Assembly (NCBI RefSeq): GCF_014200575.1
Contig: NZ_JACHBZ010000019.1
Coordinates: 60,800 to 124,799 of the forward strand
Reading direction: 5' to 3'
Origin: Mucilaginibacter saanensis
GTDB lineage: Bacteria > Bacteroidota > Bacteroidia > Sphingobacteriales > Sphingobacteriaceae
DNA length: 64,000 nt
Part shown: positions 9,055 through 18,053 of the stretch, piece by piece
Position numbering within the stretch: the first letter of the stretch is position 1
Layout of the letters: every line of letters begins with the position of its first letter
Made by a program: the position numbers and the translations under genes
Notes under the pieces: generated by a model
Told to the model about the DNA's origin: nothing
Databases searched by the model: none
The model's input: only the letters and a program-made list of their open reading frames with translations

Positions 9055-10191
9055 TCAAGCAACTATGGCTAAGTGCCGGACCTGTATGGTATCTTCAGAA
9101 TCCTTAACAATATCCCTTATCTTTTCGTCAAGTTCATTGATGGTATGCTCCATCATTTTAAAGTATCCAAAGTCAATCTTTTCTATCCGCATCAGATCCA
9201 TCATACCTAATAAGGATGCCACCGGCCTGCGCAACTCATGCGATTGTATAATGGCTATACGTTGCAGGGCCTCGTTTTGTATTTTTATCTGCTCTTCGTG
9301 TTTTTTACGGGTTGTAATGTCAGTGGAATTTAACGCAACGCCTATAACCACCCCGGTGTTGTCTTTTACAGGTATAAATGAAGTTTGTTTCCAGCATGCG
9401 TGTGCCGAGTCGCGTTTCAATATCCATTCCCGTTTAATTGACCTGCCGGCCATGGCTATCGCAAAATATTTGGCAAACTGGTTTGTCAGGTATGGGTCGG
9501 TGTAGTCCATGATGTTATCACCATGGCTAAGTTTCTTGTTGTAAGTATTCCGTATAAAAACAGATGCCGATTTGTTAAACGCCAATACCTCCAATTGGCG
9601 GCCCACTAAAATATGGGTATCTTTTGAGCTGTCAAATATGGCCTTAAGCTTCATTTCTGATTCGCCTATGGTCATTTTTTGAATTTGGGTTTGCTCGTGA
9701 TGTTGCTCCAGGGCCCTCAAGCTCAGGTTCAGATCCATTAAATTAACAACCTGTTTGGCTAATACTTTTAATGATTTCACCTGCCCGGCGCTGAGCTGGG
9801 TGGGTTCAAAATCAACAATACACAAACTGCCTATTACAAAACCATCTTTAGTAACTAAGGGAGTGCCCGCATAAAACCTGGCATATTTAGTGTTTACCGG
9901 TTGTTGTTCCTGATTAAATCGTTCATCCGCGGCAGTGTCCGGAATTACAACTGCGTCATTCTGCTCAACAACGTAATTACAAAATGCAGCCTCTTTTTTT
10001 GTAAAAACAATATCGGTACCAGGGTTAGCCTTAAACCAATGCCTGTTAGTATCCAATAAAGTCACAAAGCCTAAAGACACATTACACATTTGAATGGCCA
10101 GGTCTATAATCTCATTCAAATCAGCAACAAATTGGCCTTCAAGCTCTTTAAGTTTATTCACTTTTTGCAAACGCTGCTGTTTGTTACTCAT
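9055..10191 (-). CDS. GAF-PAS protein with histidine-kinase dimerisation helix, no ATPase domain
   Basis: This 378-residue soluble protein has a GAF domain at about 20-160 (FVTLLDTNRHWFKA, FYAGTPLVTKDGFVIGSLC) and a PAS domain with PAC end at about 175-300 (ILVGRQLEVLAFNKSA, VVIGVALNSTDIT). It then has a two-helix dimerisation segment with SHELRRPVASLLG (His318). The frame stops about 60 residues later with no N, G1 or G2 box, so it cannot phosphorylate itself as a normal kinase. It may be a phospho-acceptor or a sensor acting through protein contact. No frameshift remnant of an ATPase domain is visible after the stop. A cold-shock gene lies downstream. Confidence 0.8.
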   Translation of the reverse strand: MSNKQQRLQKVNKLKELEGQFVADLNEIIDLAIQMCNVSLGFVTLLDTNRHWFKANPGTDIVFTKKEAAFCNYVVEQNDAVVIPDTAADERFNQEQQPVNTKYARFYAGTPLVTKDGFVIGSLCIVDFEPTQLSAGQVKSLKVLAKQVVNLMDLNLSLRALEQHHEQTQIQKMTIGESEMKLKAIFDSSKDTHILVGRQLEVLAFNKSASVFIRNTYNKKLSHGDNIMDYTDPYLTNQFAKYFAIAMAGRSIKREWILKRDSAHACWKQTSFIPVKDNTGVVIGVALNSTDITTRKKHEEQIKIQNEALQRIAIIQSHELRRPVASLLGMMDLMRIEKIDFGYFKMMEHTINELDEKIRDIVKDSEDTIQVRHLAIVA

Positions 10192-10294
10192 TATTAATAA
10201 AAAAGGGAGGTGATTAAATAAACTTTGAGCTTGTAAATATTACGTAATAAATAATATAAGAGTTGCCATTACTGCAATAAATATAATTATAGTG

Positions 10295-10314
10295 GTGTAA
10301 AATTCACATTACAC
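10295..10314. promoter_or_regulatory. GTGTAA-N8-TTACAC inverted repeat
   Basis: A perfect six-base inverted repeat with an eight-base spacer lies in the divergent region between the GAF-PAS gene and the HAD gene. It has operator-like symmetry. The same half-sites occur as a tighter palindrome before pfkA. The bound protein is unknown. Confidence 0.3.
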
Positions 10315-10389
10315 AGCAAATATTTTTATGATTTTTTCTACGCTGGAAGATATTAAAAAATTTGATGTTTTGCTAGGATTAAACTGCCA

Positions 10390-10425
10390 TTTGGAATTTT
10401 TAATTTTTATAAAAATGTAAGTTTG
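10390..10425 (+). promoter_or_regulatory. Bacteroidota-type promoter for HAD gene
   Basis: TTTG at 10390-10393 and an exact TAnnTTTG element (TAAGTTTG, 10418-10425) match the Bacteroidota sigma-A consensus. The spacer of 24 bases is slightly long. The coding start is 20 bases downstream. Confidence 0.5.
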
Positions 10426-10444
10426 CGCAAAAAACAATTTACAC

Positions 10445-11098
10445 ATGAAAGCCTTTATTTTTGACCTTAACGGAACCATGATCAACGATATGACCTATCA
10501 TACCAAAGCATGGCAAACCCTTTTAAACGACCAATTGGGCGGCAGTTTTACCTGGGACGAAGTAAAACAGCAGATGTACGGCAAAAACCCGGAAGTATTG
10601 GTAAGGATGTTTGGCCCCAACCATTTCACCCTTGAAGAAATGAACAGCCTGTCGTACCAGAAAGAAGAAAAATATCAGGAAGAGTTTTTACCACATTTGG
10701 CTCTTATACCCGGTTTACATGAGTTTTTGGAGGCCGCTTATCAAAAAAATATTCCCATGGCTATTGGCTCAGCAGCAATCCCGTTCAATATTGATTTTGT
10801 TTTAGATAATTTGAATATCAGGCATTACTTTAAAGCCATTGTAAGTGCTGATGATGTGGTACTGAGCAAGCCGCACCCCGAAACTTTTTTAAAGGCCGCG
10901 TCATTATTAAATGCAACGCCTGCAGAATGTGTTGTATTTGAAGACGTACCTAAAGGAGCCGAGGCCGCAGCCAATGCAGGCATGAACGCCGTAGTGATCA
11001 CCACTACGCATGAGCCCCAGGAGTTTGAGAGCCTGCCCAACGTACTCAGGTTTGCTGCCGATTTTACGGAGGAATATTTTAAAGAGTTGCTGGGATAG
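10445..11098 (+). CDS. HAD-family, beta-phosphoglucomutase-like protein with DLN motif
   Basis: This 217-residue protein has the cap-bearing HAD fold of the beta-phosphoglucomutase/sugar-phosphatase subgroup. Motif I reads FDLNGTMIND: Asp7 is the nucleophile, but the acid/base Asp two positions later is Asn9. Motif II is IGSAAIP, motif III the Lys in SKPHPETF, and motif IV VVFEDVPKGAEAA. The YHTKAW segment after motif I and the cap helices are intact, so the fold is preserved. In the family, loss of the second Asp weakens phosphoryl-enzyme turnover. Substrate and activity are therefore uncertain. It is a single-gene unit followed by an inverted-repeat element. Confidence 0.85.
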   Translation: MKAFIFDLNGTMINDMTYHTKAWQTLLNDQLGGSFTWDEVKQQMYGKNPEVLVRMFGPNHFTLEEMNSLSYQKEEKYQEEFLPHLALIPGLHEFLEAAYQKNIPMAIGSAAIPFNIDFVLDNLNIRHYFKAIVSADDVVLSKPHPETFLKAASLLNATPAECVVFEDVPKGAEAAANAGMNAVVITTTHEPQEFESLPNVLRFAADFTEEYFKELLG

Positions 11099-11115
11099 CC
11101 CTCTAACAATTTATT

Positions 11116-11187
11116 ATCCTGAGCGAAGAATCTGCTAACGAACTAGTTAAAGTCGCTAATAGATTCTTCGCTTCGCTCAGAATGACA
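11116..11187. repeat. dispersed inverted-repeat element, copy 1
   Basis: The left arm (11116-11133) and right arm (11161-11183) are imperfect inverted repeats, with a small CTTCG insertion in the right arm. The right end, AGATTCTTCGCTTCGCTCAG then AATGACA, is closely matched at 31130-31158. It lies between convergent genes, where it could also end transcription. It resembles a miniature palindromic repeat family. Confidence 0.6.
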
Positions 11188-11207
11188 AAACTACATTTTA
11201 ATAACTT

Positions 11208-12377
11208 TTAAGCCGAGTATACGCTCCCCACTCTATCGCGCAGATTATAGCCCGATGCCATCACCTCGCCGTAAGCTCCGGCAGTACGTACGGCTATCAG
11301 GTCGCCACGGAATGATTCGGGCATGTCAACATCTTTTTGGAAACAATCGGTACTTTCACAAATAGGGCCAACAACATCGTATTTTATGCTCGTCGCAGCG
11401 TCCGGGTTACCGGCTTCGGATGATCTGCTTAAATTCTCAATTTGATGATAAGCCTGGTACAGCATCGGCCGTATCAATTCGGTCATACCGGCATCTAAGA
11501 TCAGGAAATTCTTTTTTAGTCCGTTTTTCACATACAGTACCCTTGATATGAGTGATGCACTTTGCGCCACCAATGCTCGGCCAAGTTCAAAATGCACTTC
11601 CTGGCCCGGCTTAACATTCAAAAAGTTCTTAAATACCTGAAAATAGTTCTCAAAGTCGGCAATGTCATTATCCGGGCTGTAGTAATCAACACCAAGGCCG
11701 CCGCCTGCATTCAGCACCTTAACCTGAAAGCCATGATCCTCAAACCAGTCCTGCATTTCATTAATACGGGTACACAGGTTTTTATACACTTCCAGATCGG
11801 TGATTTGTGAACCTATGTGAAAGTGGATACCTAAAAACTGCAGGTTGCTGCAAGCACGCAAAGCCACGGCTACATCGGGCAGTTGCCATATATTAATGCC
11901 AAACTTATTTTCGTCAAGCCCGGTAGTAATAAAGTGGTGGGTATGTGCATCAACATTAGGGTTTATGCGGATAGCCACATTGGCCCTGGTGCCTTTGGCA
12001 CCGGCCAGCTCATTAATTACCTCCAGTTCCTGAATAGATTCCACGTTAAAGCAGAAGATACCGGCATCAAGAGCAAGGTTTATTTCCCGGTCTGATTTAC
12101 CTACGCCCGCAAAAACAACCTTTCCTTTGTCAAAACCATGATCAATGGCTGCCTTTACTTCATTACCGCTCACGCAATCGGCACCAAAACCAAAGGACTG
12201 TATCATATCAATCACCTTGGGGTTAAAATTGGCTTTCATGGCGTAATGTACATGAAAACCATGCTTTGCCGATGCATCACGACAGGCATCAAGCGTTTGG
12301 CGCAATACCTCCATATCGTAGTAATAAAACGGGGTTTCTAAATCCTTAAATTTATTTATATTAGCTTTACTAATCAT
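11208..12377 (-). CDS. lysA: diaminopimelate decarboxylase
   Basis: This 389-residue PLP enzyme makes lysine from meso-diaminopimelate, the last step of the pathway. The PLP lysine is K48 in HYAMKANFNP. HFHIGSQ and NAGGGLGVDY bind the phosphate, and GPICESTDCF is the C-terminal active-site Cys-Glu motif supplied across the dimer. The length is normal for the short Bacteroidota form. Aspartokinase lies just upstream on the same strand with a 190-base interval that holds a small opposite-strand gene. The two are therefore clustered but not a tight operon. Confidence 0.95.
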   Translation of the reverse strand: MISKANINKFKDLETPFYYYDMEVLRQTLDACRDASAKHGFHVHYAMKANFNPKVIDMIQSFGFGADCVSGNEVKAAIDHGFDKGKVVFAGVGKSDREINLALDAGIFCFNVESIQELEVINELAGAKGTRANVAIRINPNVDAHTHHFITTGLDENKFGINIWQLPDVAVALRACSNLQFLGIHFHIGSQITDLEVYKNLCTRINEMQDWFEDHGFQVKVLNAGGGLGVDYYSPDNDIADFENYFQVFKNFLNVKPGQEVHFELGRALVAQSASLISRVLYVKNGLKKNFLILDAGMTELIRPMLYQAYHQIENLSRSSEAGNPDAATSIKYDVVGPICESTDCFQKDVDMPESFRGDLIAVRTAGAYGEVMASGYNLRDRVGSVYSA

Positions 12378-12383
12378 GTTAAT

Positions 12384-12557
12384 ATGAGTCCGGTTTTCTT
12401 TATTTGTTTTATTGTTATTATGGCAGCTGGGCTTTCAATAAGCTGGAAAAATTATAAAGCGGGAAAAATTCCCAAAAAATCATTCGTCTTATTTGCCTGT
12501 CTGTCCGTTGTTTTTGTTGCCCTGGGAGCATTTCTGCTCATGCACTCCAAATTATAA
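12384..12557 (+). CDS. small two-span membrane protein, unknown
   Basis: This is a 57-residue frame starting MSPVFFICFIVIMAAG, with a first hydrophobic span (about 3-19), a basic loop (SWKNYKAGKIPKKS) and a second span (about 34-53). It fits the gap between lysC and lysA almost exactly and is divergent from lysA, starting 7 bases from its start codon. Alternating hydrophobic and basic blocks and a clean stop suggest a real small membrane protein. No family is recognised. Confidence 0.6.
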   Translation: MSPVFFICFIVIMAAGLSISWKNYKAGKIPKKSFVLFACLSVVFVALGAFLLMHSKL

Positions 12558-12566
12558 CCGGGCCTG

Positions 12567-13877
12567 TTAAAACAGCCTGTTATGTAAACTCCTTAAAATC
12601 TCAATCTTATCTTCGGTTTTGATCAGTAACGATAGGTTATGATCGCTGCCGCCGTAAGATATCATTCTTAAGGGGATGTGCTTTACTGCCTCCAGAACCC
12701 GTGCGGCATAACCATGCTTTTCGGCACCAAAATCACCTACTACACAAATAATGGTATGGTTAACATCAAGGTCAACCGAACCAAAAGCAGTAAGTTCGCT
12801 GGTAATTTCGCCCAGGTAAGTGGTGTCATCAATAGTTAATGATACAGCCACTTCTGAGGTGGTGATCATATCTATTGACGTTTTGTAACGTTCAAATACC
12901 TCAAACACTTTTCTTAAAAAGCCATGAGCCAGCAACATGCGGCTTGATTGTATCTTAATGGCAGTAATACCATCCTTAGCGGCTATTGATTTAATTTTGT
13001 CCTTTTCGCTGGTATTCGTAATCAGGGTACCACGGGCTTGCGGATCCATGGTGTTGAGCAGGCGTACCGGAATCTTATATTTTTGCGCCGGGAACACACT
13101 TTGAGGGTGCAATATTTTTGCGCCAAAATAAGCCAGCTCGGCTGCCTCATCAAATGATAGCTGGGCAATTGGCTGTGTCCCCTTTACTATCCGCGGATCG
13201 TTATTATGCATACCGTCAATATCGGTCCAGATCTGTACTTCCTCGCTGCGGATACCGGCGCCTATTAATGATGCGGTGTAGTCACTGCCTCCGCGGCGCA
13301 GATTATCAACTTCGCCGAAGGCATTGCGGCAAATGAAGCCCTGGGTAATAAATAAATTAACCTCAGGATGCTTATCCAGTAAAGGAGTAATTTTTTCAGT
13401 GATGTGATCAACTATCGGCTCATTGTCTTCATCTATCTTCATAAAATCAAGCGCCGGCAGCAAAACCGATGGCACACCAATCTCTTTCAGATAAACGTGG
13501 TACAGCGTGGTCGACAATAGTTCGCCCTGTGCCAGTATGATCTTGTCTTCGATAGTGGTAAACAGATCATTAGCCAGGTTAGTAAGTACTAAAAAATGAT
13601 AATCAATTACTTCTTTACCTTGTTTTAAAAATTCGTCATTAGTAAACAGCTCCTTTATAAACAGCTCGTATTTATCCTTCAGGGTGCTAATCAGGCTTAC
13701 GGCCTTCTTCTTATCACCTGTAAGATAAGCTTGTCCAATTTCAACCAGGCTGTTGGTAGTGCCTGATACTGCCGAAAGCACAACAATTTGCCGTTCGGAG
13801 GGATTAATAATGTCGAGCAGATTTTTCATACGAGCGGGGCTACCCACTGATGTTCCGCCAAATTTTAAAACTTTCAT
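12567..13877 (-). CDS. lysC: aspartate kinase, monofunctional
   Basis: Started at the ATG at 13877 (MKVLKFGGTSVGSP), this is 436 residues and drops a 15-residue extension unlike the family. The amino-acid kinase domain includes the opening KFGGTSVG, the WTDIDGMHNNDPRIV substrate loop and RGGSDYTASLIG. Two ACT domains follow from about 300, for effector control. It phosphorylates aspartate, the entry to lysine, methionine, threonine and cell-wall diaminopimelate. Bacteroidota often have both a mono- and a bifunctional enzyme; this is the monofunctional type. Clustering with lysA suggests a lysine or diaminopimelate role. Confidence 0.94.
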   Translation of the reverse strand: MKVLKFGGTSVGSPARMKNLLDIINPSERQIVVLSAVSGTTNSLVEIGQAYLTGDKKKAVSLISTLKDKYELFIKELFTNDEFLKQGKEVIDYHFLVLTNLANDLFTTIEDKIILAQGELLSTTLYHVYLKEIGVPSVLLPALDFMKIDEDNEPIVDHITEKITPLLDKHPEVNLFITQGFICRNAFGEVDNLRRGGSDYTASLIGAGIRSEEVQIWTDIDGMHNNDPRIVKGTQPIAQLSFDEAAELAYFGAKILHPQSVFPAQKYKIPVRLLNTMDPQARGTLITNTSEKDKIKSIAAKDGITAIKIQSSRMLLAHGFLRKVFEVFERYKTSIDMITTSEVAVSLTIDDTTYLGEITSELTAFGSVDLDVNHTIICVVGDFGAEKHGYAARVLEAVKHIPLRMISYGGSDHNLSLLIKTEDKIEILRSLHNRLF

Positions 13878-14058
13878 TTTTATAACTGTTATACCATATA
13901 ATAACTGATAACGATGTATCAATATTGAGGCGCTAAAATTAAGATTTTAAAATGCTTATCGTTTAAAATGAGTGAAATTAAAATTTGCGCCCACATGTGG
14001 TTAATAATACGGAGGTTTTACTTACATTGCCTGCCATTAACCAATAACCTTTTACGAT

Positions 14059-14187
14059 ATGATCACACCTGATTTCAGCGAGCTTAAAAACAAACCGGTA
14101 TATAAAACACTAATGGGTATACTGATTATGCTGCTTATAATTAAAGCCGGCAAATTAGGCTACGAGCTTGGCCAGTGGCTACGATAA
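14059..14187 (+). CDS. tiny single-span membrane protein, unknown
   Basis: This is a 42-residue frame, MITPDFSELKNKPVYKTL followed by a hydrophobic stretch GILIMLLIIKAG and a short tail. The single span and polar N-terminus look like a genuine membrane microprotein. A terminator with an eight-pair stem lies 38 bases after the stop. The upstream region is a normal 180-base intergenic gap. No family is recognised. Confidence 0.55.
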   Translation: MITPDFSELKNKPVYKTLMGILIMLLIIKAGKLGYELGQWLR

Positions 14188-14224
14188 ACGATCTTAATTT
14201 ACATGCAAATGCATAAACAACCAA

Positions 14225-14256
14225 AGAGGCACATTTAACAGCGTGCCTCTTTTTTT
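14225..14256 (+). terminator. intrinsic terminator
   Basis: AGAGGCAC/GTGCCTCT form a perfect eight-pair stem with a ten-base loop, followed by seven T. It ends transcription from the tiny membrane gene upstream. Confidence 0.8.
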
Positions 14257-14386
14257 ATTGCCATACCCGCAGGCAACCGGTTTTTATTTACCTGCTGATA
14301 AAAACCTATAACATTTTGTAAGTTTTTCCCTGATGCCACGACTAATGTTGCAAAACAACATATCAGATCATCAAACAAACAACAAA

Positions 14387-14863
14387 ATGAAAGTATTAAA
14401 ATTAGCCAAATGGCTCGACGAGAAAAATGTAGCCTTTATAATATCAAGCTTCGGCATTGCCATAATCCTGTTATGGATAGGGCTATTTAAATTTACACCT
14501 ACAGAAAGTAACGGCATTGCGGGCCTGGTTAAAAACAGTCCGTTTTTGAGCTGGATGTATAGCATTTTTAGCATTACTACAACTTCGGCAATTATTGGCG
14601 TGATGGAAATTACTGCTGCCCTGGCTATCCTGGCTGGTAACTTTTTGCCCAGGGTTGGTTTTTGGGGAAGCCTGCTTTGCGTGGTTATTTTCTTTGTAAC
14701 CAGCACGTTTTTCCTGACCACTCCTGAAACCATTGCCAGGGTAGATGGCGTTTGGGCTCCATCGGGTACCGGCTCATTCCTGATAAAGGATATCAGTATT
14801 CTTGGGGCATCCTTATTTTTGCTAAGCCACTTTGCAAAAAAAGTAACTGTAAGCGCCAATTAA
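14387..14863 (+). CDS. YkgB/RclC-family (DUF417) membrane protein
   Basis: Started at the ATG at 14387 (MKVLKLAKWLDEKN), this is 158 residues with four hydrophobic segments at about 15-35, 58-80, 88-108 and 130-150. Family marks are LLWIGLFKFTPTESNGI, the FLSWMYS segment, TSTFFLTTPET and the late SFLIKDISILGASL. In E. coli the related RclC belongs to a reactive-chlorine defence regulon, but most homologues are uncharacterised inner-membrane proteins. There are no redox partners nearby. The family call is firm and the role open. Confidence 0.85.
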   Translation: MKVLKLAKWLDEKNVAFIISSFGIAIILLWIGLFKFTPTESNGIAGLVKNSPFLSWMYSIFSITTTSAIIGVMEITAALAILAGNFLPRVGFWGSLLCVVIFFVTSTFFLTTPETIARVDGVWAPSGTGSFLIKDISILGASLFLLSHFAKKVTVSAN

Positions 14864-14872
14864 TATAAAACA

Positions 14873-14901
14873 GCTCAGTAGCTTTGAGTGAGCTGCTGAG
14901 C
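14873..14901. terminator. bidirectional hairpin between convergent genes
   Basis: Arms at 14873-14883 and 14891-14901 pair with one T-G wobble around a seven-base loop, flanked by AAAAC and GTTTCTTC. It separates the YkgB-like gene from the AsmA gene. Confidence 0.6.
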
Positions 14902-14933
14902 CGTTTCTTCATGTAGTTCAATAACTTGCTCTA

Positions 14934-17900
14934 TCATTCTTCATCAGTCGTTTCTTTCAGCTCATCCTCTTTTTTAGCCCTACCCAGTTTTATTTTAGGG
15001 TTTTCCTGGGTGCCGGTCACCGTCATAGGGATGCCGAAGATGCCAAAAGGAGGCAATCCGAGTCTGAATTGCAGGTTCAACTTACCATCAAGGCTCACCT
15101 GACCGCTGAATTTAGGTCTGAACCCTGCCATCCGCATTTTGGTTTGTTCAATGGTAATGATGTTATTGGCAATGGTGGTTTTAATATCCACCTTGCTAAC
15201 ATCACCTTTGGCTAAACTATCATGCCCGGTTGTTTTACCGACCGCACTAAACAGTTTAAAGCCGTACATTTTTATTTTTTTAACCGATAGTACTCCCCCA
15301 CCTTTTATAGATGGATAAATAGGTTTCATATCACCGTTGAGCTTACCGTTCAGCTTATAATCTAACGATACAATACCTTGCACATGTGCCGCAGAGGTAG
15401 CCATGTCATGAAACATTTTCACCTCTTTATAGGCACGCTGAATATCAAATTCCTTTGCGGCAATATGGTAATCAAAATATGCCTTTTGCGGAGTAGTGCT
15501 GCCATAAGTCGCATCCATAACAACCGGGGCACCTATCAAAGTAAAACCGGTTTGCTTAAGCAATATTTGCCCGTTGCTGATACTCATTTGTCCTTTAGCA
15601 TCGCTGATGTCCAAACCCATATACTTTACCTTTTTTACATCAGCGGTAAAATCAAGGTCAAGATTGGCAGGTACCAGGATAACCCCGGTTGCCTTTGTTG
15701 GTTTTTCGGCAGCAGGCGTACCGGCAAATGCCATAAAATCATCTGCTATAATTAAATCGCTTTTAAGGTTAAACTGACCTTTAAGGGCCGAGTTTGGCTT
15801 AACTACATAATTAATAACATTTGAGAGCGCGCCATCAAGCACAATTACCGATTTACCATAATTTGCCCTGAACTGGTCAAACTTCATTTTATCCTGGTTA
15901 AAGCTAAACACCCCCGTTTTAATCAGGAAAGGCTTAGGGAAAAGCTCAGATGTAAGGGTAATATCCTTTACCTTCATGGTACCTGAGTTAGCCAATTGGT
16001 CATAACGGCCAGCGGTAGCATCACTTTGTTTACCCTTTAATGAAAAATTGGTGGTGATAAGCCCTTTTACGTTATATCCTTTTAAGGCAAATACCTGGTA
16101 AATTTTACCAATATCCAAACTGCCGCGCGATGCTACGCGGTAATCAAGATCGTCAAAATTGCGGAGGTCGGCTTTTAGTAAAAACGGCTGTCCCTCAAAC
16201 TTAAAGGATACCGGTTTAATATTCACCTTAAGCCCCTTTAATGAGCCGGTATTGTTATGAATATCAGCACTTATCTGTATATCCTGCAGCGGGTGCGGAT
16301 AGTATTTAGTTTGTATATATCCGTTTTGCAAACTTAGCTGTGCATTGGTAACCGGAAAAATCCGCCGGGCCGGGATATACCGTCCCTTGGTTTGTACGTC
16401 GGCTGTTAGGTCGCCACGGATATCGATGCTATCGGCCGGTAAAAATTGTTTAAGATCGGCCATGTGAAATTTAGCTTTTATACCTGCGTCAATCAACGCG
16501 CCGGCAGTATTGCTTAATTTCAAATAACCTTTTAAATAGTTATTAAGGGCTATAACGTTGAGGTTATCAACCTGCATGGTGGCGTGTGCTATGTCATGAT
16601 CCGGGCAGCTGGCATTCAGGTTAAAACTGATACTTTTAATGGCCTCTGGTAGAGTGGCATATTTAAAATACCCGTCCCTGAAAGTAGAGTGAAGCGTAAA
16701 CTTAGGGATGCTGGTAATTACGGTATCAACCTTTTTACGGATCAGACCACTCCTTTTTATCCCTTTGGCATATTTACCTTCGGCAAGCAGATGCAACGAG
16801 TAACGCCCCTTCAGGTCAACAGCTTTAATGCCAAAGGCACGGTTCCATTTTTCAAGGTCAAGCTCGGTATTAATCTTGGCAAAAATCTCGGGTTCCTTTA
16901 TTCCCTTCACTTTAATCACCGAGCCAAAATAATCCTTGCCTATGTTAAAGTATATAGAATCTATATTAAGGTTAAGGCTATCCGGATTTAGCCCGGGCAG
17001 CTTGGCCTCCATATTAATATACAGGTTTTTAACAGGCTCAGGTGTTTTTTTATTGGATACATACCCGTCACGTACCTTCATGCTGAAATTAAGATCGGGC
17101 ATGATGTTTTTAGAAGCAATGTATTTACCCGTAAGGGCTATTTGTATATTGCCATTGCCATCTATTTCGGTATCATCAACATATTTGGCATACTCGGCAG
17201 GCAAGGCGGTAAAAATATCACTCAGGTCGTTTTGGTCAGATGTGATACGAAAATCCATGTCGTAACCTTCTTTCAGGAACTCAAATTTACCTTTAAACTT
17301 AACCGGCAACTGATTGATCAGCAAATCATTTTTTTGAAAAGCAAACGCTAATGATTTGGTATTGATACTGGTAACCAGATCGGCATTTACCTTTTTATGC
17401 AACACATAAGGTTTATTGCCATAATAAAAATCAACCGACGAAGCCTCGGTATGGGTATGCAGATCAAACACATCTTTACTTAAATCGCCGCTGCCTTTGT
17501 AGTTAAAATCACGTGCATTAACAAGCATCGGTAGTGACCTGTCGTTATAAACCAAATGGCTCTTTTCAATCAATATCTGCTCAATACCCAACGAAGCACT
17601 GCTTGTATCGGCAGTATTGGCCGGCTTAGCCGCTTTTGATTTGTATACGTTATAGTTGGCCTTACCACTGCTGTCAACCTGTATATTAATAACGGCCTGG
17701 CTCAGGTAAATTTTATTGATATTGATTTTACTCTTAAATACCGAAGAAAGGTCAATGGCTAACGAAACCTCTTTGGCCGCAATTAATGTGTCATTCTGAA
17801 AAGGGGCACTACCGTTGAGCGAAAAATCATTTAACGTAAGCGTAAGTGACGGAAACTTTTTAAAGAAGGATAGCCGCGTACTGCTGAACGAAAGCTTACC

Positions 17901-18053
17901 GCTGATGCTGCCGGCAGCCCACTGCTTTATTTTATTGGTTACCGTTTGCGGAAAGAGATACGGCAACAAGAACATCAATAACAATAAACTTACAAATGTT
18001 ATCGCGCTTATTTTAAGCGTTTTAAATAGTATTTTTTTGATCGGCATCGGCAT
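14934..18053 (-). CDS. AsmA-family protein
   Basis: This is about 1039 residues when started at the ATG at 18053 (MPMPIKKILFKTLK). An N-terminal membrane anchor at about 13-33 is followed by a very long periplasmic beta-rich region. The N-terminal AsmA block has the typical sequence SGKLSFSSTRLSFFKKFPSL with FSLNG shortly after it. The C-terminal AsmA-like region repeats short strands and ends with GLPPFGIFGIPMTVTGTQ and an acidic tail. Large AsmA/TamB-like proteins are thought to form hydrophobic grooves bridging the envelope for lipid transport. That role is extrapolated. It is a single-gene unit on the minus strand, convergent with the YkgB-like gene. Confidence 0.88.
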   Translation of the reverse strand: MPMPIKKILFKTLKISAITFVSLLLLMFLLPYLFPQTVTNKIKQWAAGSISGKLSFSSTRLSFFKKFPSLTLTLNDFSLNGSAPFQNDTLIAAKEVSLAIDLSSVFKSKININKIYLSQAVINIQVDSSGKANYNVYKSKAAKPANTADTSSASLGIEQILIEKSHLVYNDRSLPMLVNARDFNYKGSGDLSKDVFDLHTHTEASSVDFYYGNKPYVLHKKVNADLVTSINTKSLAFAFQKNDLLINQLPVKFKGKFEFLKEGYDMDFRITSDQNDLSDIFTALPAEYAKYVDDTEIDGNGNIQIALTGKYIASKNIMPDLNFSMKVRDGYVSNKKTPEPVKNLYINMEAKLPGLNPDSLNLNIDSIYFNIGKDYFGSVIKVKGIKEPEIFAKINTELDLEKWNRAFGIKAVDLKGRYSLHLLAEGKYAKGIKRSGLIRKKVDTVITSIPKFTLHSTFRDGYFKYATLPEAIKSISFNLNASCPDHDIAHATMQVDNLNVIALNNYLKGYLKLSNTAGALIDAGIKAKFHMADLKQFLPADSIDIRGDLTADVQTKGRYIPARRIFPVTNAQLSLQNGYIQTKYYPHPLQDIQISADIHNNTGSLKGLKVNIKPVSFKFEGQPFLLKADLRNFDDLDYRVASRGSLDIGKIYQVFALKGYNVKGLITTNFSLKGKQSDATAGRYDQLANSGTMKVKDITLTSELFPKPFLIKTGVFSFNQDKMKFDQFRANYGKSVIVLDGALSNVINYVVKPNSALKGQFNLKSDLIIADDFMAFAGTPAAEKPTKATGVILVPANLDLDFTADVKKVKYMGLDISDAKGQMSISNGQILLKQTGFTLIGAPVVMDATYGSTTPQKAYFDYHIAAKEFDIQRAYKEVKMFHDMATSAAHVQGIVSLDYKLNGKLNGDMKPIYPSIKGGGVLSVKKIKMYGFKLFSAVGKTTGHDSLAKGDVSKVDIKTTIANNIITIEQTKMRMAGFRPKFSGQVSLDGKLNLQFRLGLPPFGIFGIPMTVTGTQENPKIKLGRAKKEDELKETTDEE

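Noticed and set aside
13991..14000. CCACATGTGG palindrome before the 42-residue gene
   Set aside because: Ten-base palindromes of this type occur by chance and nothing else marks it as an operator.
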